Part shown: positions 63,978 through 64,000 of the stretch, piece after piece
Layout: each line of letters starts with the position of its first letter
Numbering within the stretch: the first letter of the stretch is position 1
From: Janibacter massiliensis
Lineage (GTDB): Bacteria; Actinomycetota; Actinomycetes; Actinomycetales; Dermatophilaceae
Length of the DNA: 64,000 nt
Direction of reading: 5' to 3'
Assembly: GCF_900289115.1 (NCBI RefSeq)
Contig: NZ_LT985196.1
Location: forward strand, 999,904-1,063,903
Position numbers and translations under genes: made by a program
The notes under the pieces: model-generated
What the model saw: only the letters and a program-made list of their open reading frames with translations
Database searches by the model: none
Told to the model about the DNA's origin: nothing

Positions 63978-64000
63978 GAACTCAACCCAGTGCGATTCAC

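Larger units (their letters stand above)
62684..63999 (+). mobile_element. Complete IS3-family insertion sequence
   Basis: 1316 bp bounded by 23-bp perfect inverted repeats: left 62684-62706 starting TGAATCGCACTGGG, right 63977-63999 ending its exact complement. Contains orfA and orfB with ATGA overlap. The 3 bp before the left end are CTA and the single base after the right end is C, so a CTA target duplication is possible but cannot be completed. Inserted in the NYN-domain gene. Confidence 0.95.

Overview
The window comes from a very high G+C actinobacterium, most likely a member of the Micrococcales near Intrasporangiaceae. That placement is inferred from gene content recalled from memory, not from a search. 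Supporting markers are an arsenate-mycothiol transferase type ArsC, a DtxR/IdeR regulator with every metal ligand in the DtxR position, a bacterial XPB helicase next to a helicase-associated protein, DUF3027, DUF3263 and DUF4032 proteins, a WXG100 protein, and a ydaO-type (c-di-AMP) riboswitch ahead of an NlpC/P60 hydrolase. Most of the window is ordinary chromosome with tight gene packing: about a dozen gene pairs overlap by ATGA or GTGA. At least ten genes have no Shine-Dalgarno site and instead carry a TANNNT-like hexamer 6-7 nt before the start codon, the arrangement expected of leaderless transcripts.

Layout. 0-4.8 kb (minus): trehalose synthesis otsA-otsB, then a degenerate ABC ATPase overlapping a DUF4032 kinase-like gene, then an RDD membrane protein cut by the window edge. 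4.9-11.7 kb: CBS protein, Ser/Thr kinase overlapping a ThrE-type exporter, Rpf-like muralytic enzyme, GlcD-type oxidase, DoxX-like protein. 11.9-18.5 kb: tRNA-Thr(UGU), Tat-exported glycerophosphodiesterase, gabT with a palindromic operator, SDR, LCP lipoprotein, SGNH hydrolase-ung. 18.5-21.3 kb: arsenic island (three-helix-bundle protein, arsC, acr3, arsI, divergent arsR). 21.3-26.8 kb: short nagA, HAD phosphatase, PLP decarboxylase, DUF3263, two CIRCE elements and groEL. 26.9-35.7 kb: MacB-like ABC transporter, WXG100 plus DUF2339 membrane protein, an OmpR-type two-component pair, HAD hydrolase. 35.7-44.3 kb: XPB, helicase-associated protein, cold-shock protein, DUF3027, a frameshifted NCS2 purine permease, MFS exporter with a coupled 27-residue membrane peptide. 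44.4-48 kb: serC and citrate synthase separated by a gene cassette bracketed by inverted repeats. 48.2-55.2 kb: OatA-like acyltransferase, pdxH, MFS, ideR, riboswitch-controlled NlpC/P60 hydrolase, PCD-VOC fusion. 55.2-64 kb: defence island with a probable abiF-type RNA and Abi_2 gene, hsdM-hsdS-hsdR, and an NYN-domain gene interrupted by a complete IS3-family element (23-bp perfect terminal inverted repeats) that ends one base before the window edge.

The most unusual features are: a family of about 70-bp intergenic palindromic repeats with four copies here; two of those copies, in inverted orientation, bracketing an AbiEi/DUF559-type gene as if it were a cassette; a conserved-looking ABC ATPase that has lost nearly all catalytic motifs next to a kinase-like gene; direct-repeat GTNAC sites in front of both muralytic genes; and a long inverted repeat that could sequester the ribosome binding site of the PCD-VOC gene. 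The riboswitch, the GTNAC sites, IdeR and the two muralytic enzymes suggest coordinated control of cell-wall remodelling.
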